Assembly: GCA_019309945.1 (NCBI GenBank)
Contig: JAFDFH010000004.1
Coordinates: 1 to 32,930, forward strand
DNA from: Deltaproteobacteria bacterium
GTDB taxonomy: Bacteria > Desulfobacterota > Desulfobacteria > Desulfobacterales > JAFDFH01
DNA length: 32,930 nucleotides
Reading direction: 5' to 3'
Shown here: piece by piece, positions 30,152 to 32,930 of the stretch
Layout: each line of letters opens with the position of its first letter
How positions within the stretch are numbered: the first letter of the stretch is position 1
Notes under the pieces: model-generated
Told to the model about the DNA's origin: nothing
Database searches by the model: none
Seen by the model: only the letters and a program-made list of their open reading frames with translations
Made by a program: the position numbers and the translations under genes

Positions 30152-30673
30152 TTATTTTGGCGCCAGGACCATCATCATCATACGGCCCTCAAATTTGGGG
30201 AACTGCTCCACTATTGAGATGTCAGCAGTTTCTATCGAAATTTTTTCAAGTAAATCTTTCCCGCGCTGGGAAAACGCAATTTCACGCCCCCTGAAAATCA
30301 CAGAGACTTTGACCTTGTCTTTTTTTTCTAAAAATTTCTTGATATGACCGAGCTTGACCTGCAGATCGTGATCACTTGTTCTTGGGCGTATTTTTATCTC
30401 CTTAATCTGAAACGTGCTTTGCTTTTTTTTTGCTTCCTGTTGTTTTTTGGTCTGTTCATATTTGAACCGACCATAATCCATTATCTTGCAAACAGGGGGA
30501 TTTGCGCTGGGAGATATTTCAACCAGATCTAGACCAAAATCAGCAGCCGTTGCCAGTGCCTTATATGTTGGAATAATGCCAACCTGATTCCCGTCAGGAT
30601 CGATTACTCTCACCTCTTTTGCTCTTATATCCTTGTTAATATTTGTTCTGTTTACTTGTCTTGGTCTAGCTAT
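30152..30673 (-). CDS. infC: translation initiation factor IF-3 with non-canonical AUA start
   Basis: In-frame extension upstream of the listed GTG: ATA GCT AGA CCA AGA CAA GTA AAC AGA ... = (M)ARPRQVNRTNINKDIRAKEVRVIDPDGNQVGI, preceded by GGAGGTGA with 7-nt spacing. Confidence 0.9.
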   Translation of the reverse strand: MARPRQVNRTNINKDIRAKEVRVIDPDGNQVGIIPTYKALATAADFGLDLVEISPSANPPVCKIMDYGRFKYEQTKKQQEAKKKQSTFQIKEIKIRPRTSDHDLQVKLGHIKKFLEKKDKVKVSVIFRGREIAFSQRGKDLLEKISIETADISIVEQFPKFEGRMMMMVLAPK

Positions 30674-30891
30674 ACCTTCACCTCCTAAAATTCGAATTCG
30701 TTTTTTCTTTTTTAAGGATGCTGAATGGAATGAAATCGTGTAGATGAATATAGAATAACATTAGGAAATGCAAGAAAAAAATGCAAGAAAAAATGAAGGG
30801 CCAAGACCGGGAGAAATCGTTGCGTTTTTAAATGAAATAATTCTTCCAACCCTGTGATACGTTGACGTGATGGAAAACGGACAGGAAAAGT

Positions 30892-31392
30892 TTACTGGCC
30901 AAGTGTATGTTCGGCTAAAAGGCTTCCTTTACAGTAAGTATTTTTTGGATTTTGAAAATAGGCTTTTAAAAGTTCGAGACTCTCTTTACGCAATATGTTC
31001 GGTATGATGGATATTTTACGATTTTTGTACAAAGGGGTTAGTTTTGTCAAATCACAGCAGGTGCCCCCACCCATGACGTCTTCATAGGCGTATACGATTT
31101 TCCCAATACCGCTGAGTAAAATGGCGCCGAAACACATCAAACAGGGTTCTAAGGTACAAAACAGTGTGATTCCGCTTGGATCTATATCCTTGTTGAGATC
31201 TACAAATCGTCGTAAGGCCACCATTTCGGCATGGTCTATTTCATTCAGGGAATCTGCTGTAGTTCCTGTTCGGGATCCAGTAACAAGAACCTTGCCCTGA
31301 AATACCATGACACATCCAACAGGGAATTCCCCCACAGAAAAAGCGGATTTGGCCTGGTCCAAAGCTTTTTTCATAATTTTTTCGTAATTCAT
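30892..31392 (-). CDS. tadA: tRNA-specific adenosine deaminase-like nucleoside deaminase
   Basis: FPVGCVMVFQGKV, HAEMVALR, TLFCTLEPCLMCFGAILLS. The MNYEK start is preferred because the listed upstream extension lies in repeat copy D. Confidence 0.75.
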   Translation of the reverse strand: MNYEKIMKKALDQAKSAFSVGEFPVGCVMVFQGKVLVTGSRTGTTADSLNEIDHAEMVALRRFVDLNKDIDPSGITLFCTLEPCLMCFGAILLSGIGKIVYAYEDVMGGGTCCDLTKLTPLYKNRKISIIPNILRKESLELLKAYFQNPKNTYCKGSLLAEHTLGQ

Positions 31393-31406
31393 ATTGTTTC
31401 CCATCC

Positions 31407-31551
31407 TAGTGTCCATCCATAAATTAGGATTTTTGTTCAAGATCAAGGCCTGCGAAAAAAATAACCACAGGCATATAGCTGATATTCCGAGGATTATTTT
31501 TTGAGCATAACGAAGAGGTTGGGCAAAAAGACCATTTATGGATGGGCCCTA
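31407..31551 (-). repeat. family-2 long palindromic repeat, copy D (inverted orientation)
   Basis: Arms TAGTGTCCATCCATAAAT / (rc) TAGGGCCCATCCATAAAT (16/18). Minus-strand core TTTTTGCCCAACCTCT...TAATCCTCGGAATAT...CCTGTGGTTA...CTTGATCTTGAACAAA matches A, B and C. Confidence 0.85.
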
Positions 31552-31553
31552 AC

Positions 31554-32105
31554 CTACAACCTACAAATCGTGTCGTCACATGGACAACTTCCATCAACTT
31601 CATAGGCATAGACAATCCTGGATTCCATTTCCGCCCGGTTTGCCGAAATTGGCTTAAACCGAATATCCGCAACTCTTTGCACCAATGTCATTTTGGAAGG
31701 AATTGAATCCAGGCCGCTTTGGATCACCTTCCCGGTGGCACCATCTAAAATCTCGGCGTCTTCGCCATTTGTGACAACAACAATTGGAACCTGATAAGAC
31801 GCAACCAGTCTTGATGCCGCCAGTGCCGGGCGATGTCGGGTCACAATGGAGCCGGGCCCGTATTTTATTATCATACAAACCTTACCGGACAGGAAAATCT
31901 TAAAATCGACCTTGACAATTGCACTTTTATCCCCGGCTTTTACAAGAAGTTTACATCGTGGTTCAATTTCATTTTTGGCATACTTCTTTTTTTCTACCAA
32001 CAGACGCGCCAAGTTCTGCCGATACCGTTCATCATGGGTATCTTCTAAGGTTTCACCGGTGATAAAATCGATTAATTCGCCAAGTATAAGGTGATGCCCA
32101 GTCAT
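31554..32105 (-). CDS. small HsdR N-terminal (HSDR_N_2-like) domain protein
   Basis: ILGELIDFITGETLEDTHDERYRQNLARLLVEKKKYAKNEIEPR...KVDFKIFLSGKVCMIIKYGPGSI...ASRLVASYQVPIVVVTNGEDAEILDGATGKVI: nuclease-like N-terminal layout without helicase. Confidence 0.7.
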   Translation of the reverse strand: MTGHHLILGELIDFITGETLEDTHDERYRQNLARLLVEKKKYAKNEIEPRCKLLVKAGDKSAIVKVDFKIFLSGKVCMIIKYGPGSIVTRHRPALAASRLVASYQVPIVVVTNGEDAEILDGATGKVIQSGLDSIPSKMTLVQRVADIRFKPISANRAEMESRIVYAYEVDGSCPCDDTICRL

Positions 32106-32118
32106 AATCGCTCAAGTT

Positions 32119-32270
32119 GAGCCAATTTCAAAACGTCCCATTTTGCCCAATCTCTGCGTCAGGCTCAAAGTTTAATCCTAGAAATACCCAATGTATTCCG
32201 GCGGTTAATCCGCCTCAGGCGGATCGCCTTCCTTGACCTTGAACAAACTGAAACGTTTTGAAACGGGCTC
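32119..32270 (+). repeat. family-2 long palindromic repeat, copy C, with nested CCGCCTCAGGCGG palindrome
   Basis: Arms GAGCCAATTTCAAAACGT / (rc) GAGCCCGTTTCAAAACGT (16/18); core shared with B; extra GGTTAATCCGCCTCAGGCGGATCGCC segment. Confidence 0.9.
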
Positions 32271-32451
32271 GTTAATAAAAAATGTCCTTCACCCATCATC
32301 AGAATAACATGATAACATTCCAAGCCGATTATAGTGATGAGAATTTATGGAAGTCAAAGTAAATTTTTCGAATAAAATATCAGTCAGTGGAACAACGGAC
32401 ATCCATCTGCCATCTCGTATCTGTCGAAGGGTTTAGCGGGTAAAACGATTA

Positions 32452-32721
32452 GTAACTTCTCAATATATTCCGGTAGGCCTGCTACGCCATCCGGTCATTT
32501 TTTTCAATACAGCCAAAACTTGCCGTTAAGGGCGCCTAACAGTGACCCGCGCACGGGATCTAAAATGAGTGTGTCGCTTGGCACAAACAGGCTACAATCA
32601 ACAATTGATGCTGTTCGGGTCACTGTAAGCCGCCCTAAACGGCTTCAAACAGTTGCCCGCTTTGAAAAAAATGACCGGATGACTCCGCTGGTAGTTTAAC
32701 CATAAGTTTTTGAGAAGCTAC
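32452..32721. mobile_element. IS66-like MITE, copy 3 (270 bp) with 8-bp TSD AACGATTA
   Basis: GTAACTTCTCAA ... TTGAGAAGCTAC inverted ends; AACGATTA at both 32444-32451 and 32722-32729. Confidence 0.92.
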
Positions 32722-32930
32722 AACGATTATTTGAAACCATTTGAAATTATATCAAATATCTTTTAATAGATGACTCACATCTTGACATCGGCACTTTTTT
32801 CCCCATATCATTATAAGTAACCGTTCACGGAACGTTGAAATTAGAAAATAGAAATTGGGAATTTGGCCTTCATGCTTTTGTACTGTTGATGAACGCATTC
32901 AATTGGGGGCCCAGTTTTTCAACTATTGCT

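Noticed and set aside
25015-32270. Family-2 repeats as a CRISPR array
   Set aside because: Copies are kilobases apart, ~142-152 bp long, in both orientations, with no regular spacers or cas genes.
32347-32436. 29-codon ORF MEVKVNFSNKISVSGTTDIHLPSRICRRV
   Set aside because: Too short, no recognised family, and no further support.
84-32721. Whole window as a composite transposon bounded by MITE copies 1 and 3
   Set aside because: Copy 3 has its own 8-bp TSD, showing an independent insertion, and the content between is mostly core housekeeping genes.

Overview
The window looks like a chromosomal segment from a Desulfobacterota-like bacterium; this taxonomy is inferred from gene content and protein style and was not tested. 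Most of it is housekeeping. On the minus strand there is a rimP-nusA-infB-DUF503-rbfA-nrnA-truB-rpsO-pnp-M16 peptidase-dut-MBL run, and a tadA...infC-rpmI-rplT-pheS-pheT-merR run followed by a tRNA-Gly(CCC). The left third is accessory: an ASKHA/2Fe-2S corrinoid-activator-like protein, a Crp-like regulator, a radical SAM protein, a PF06695-like membrane protein, a polysaccharide deacetylase, a hybrid histidine kinase, an orphan BrxC/DUF6079-like protein, a PocR-domain protein and a DUF362 ferredoxin. The most interesting structure is non-coding. Repeat family 1 is an IS66-like MITE (GTAAC...GTTAC ends) with two copies bounded by perfect 8-bp target duplications. Repeat family 2 is a ~142-152 bp long imperfect palindrome present in four clear copies plus one probable disrupted copy. 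Its core is conserved, but the outer arms differ between copies and remain self-complementary within each copy. One copy splits infC from rpmI, and two copies in opposite orientation bracket an HsdR-N-like gene. infC appears to use an AUA start codon behind a perfect Shine-Dalgarno sequence. All calls come from reading the sequence; no database searches were run.
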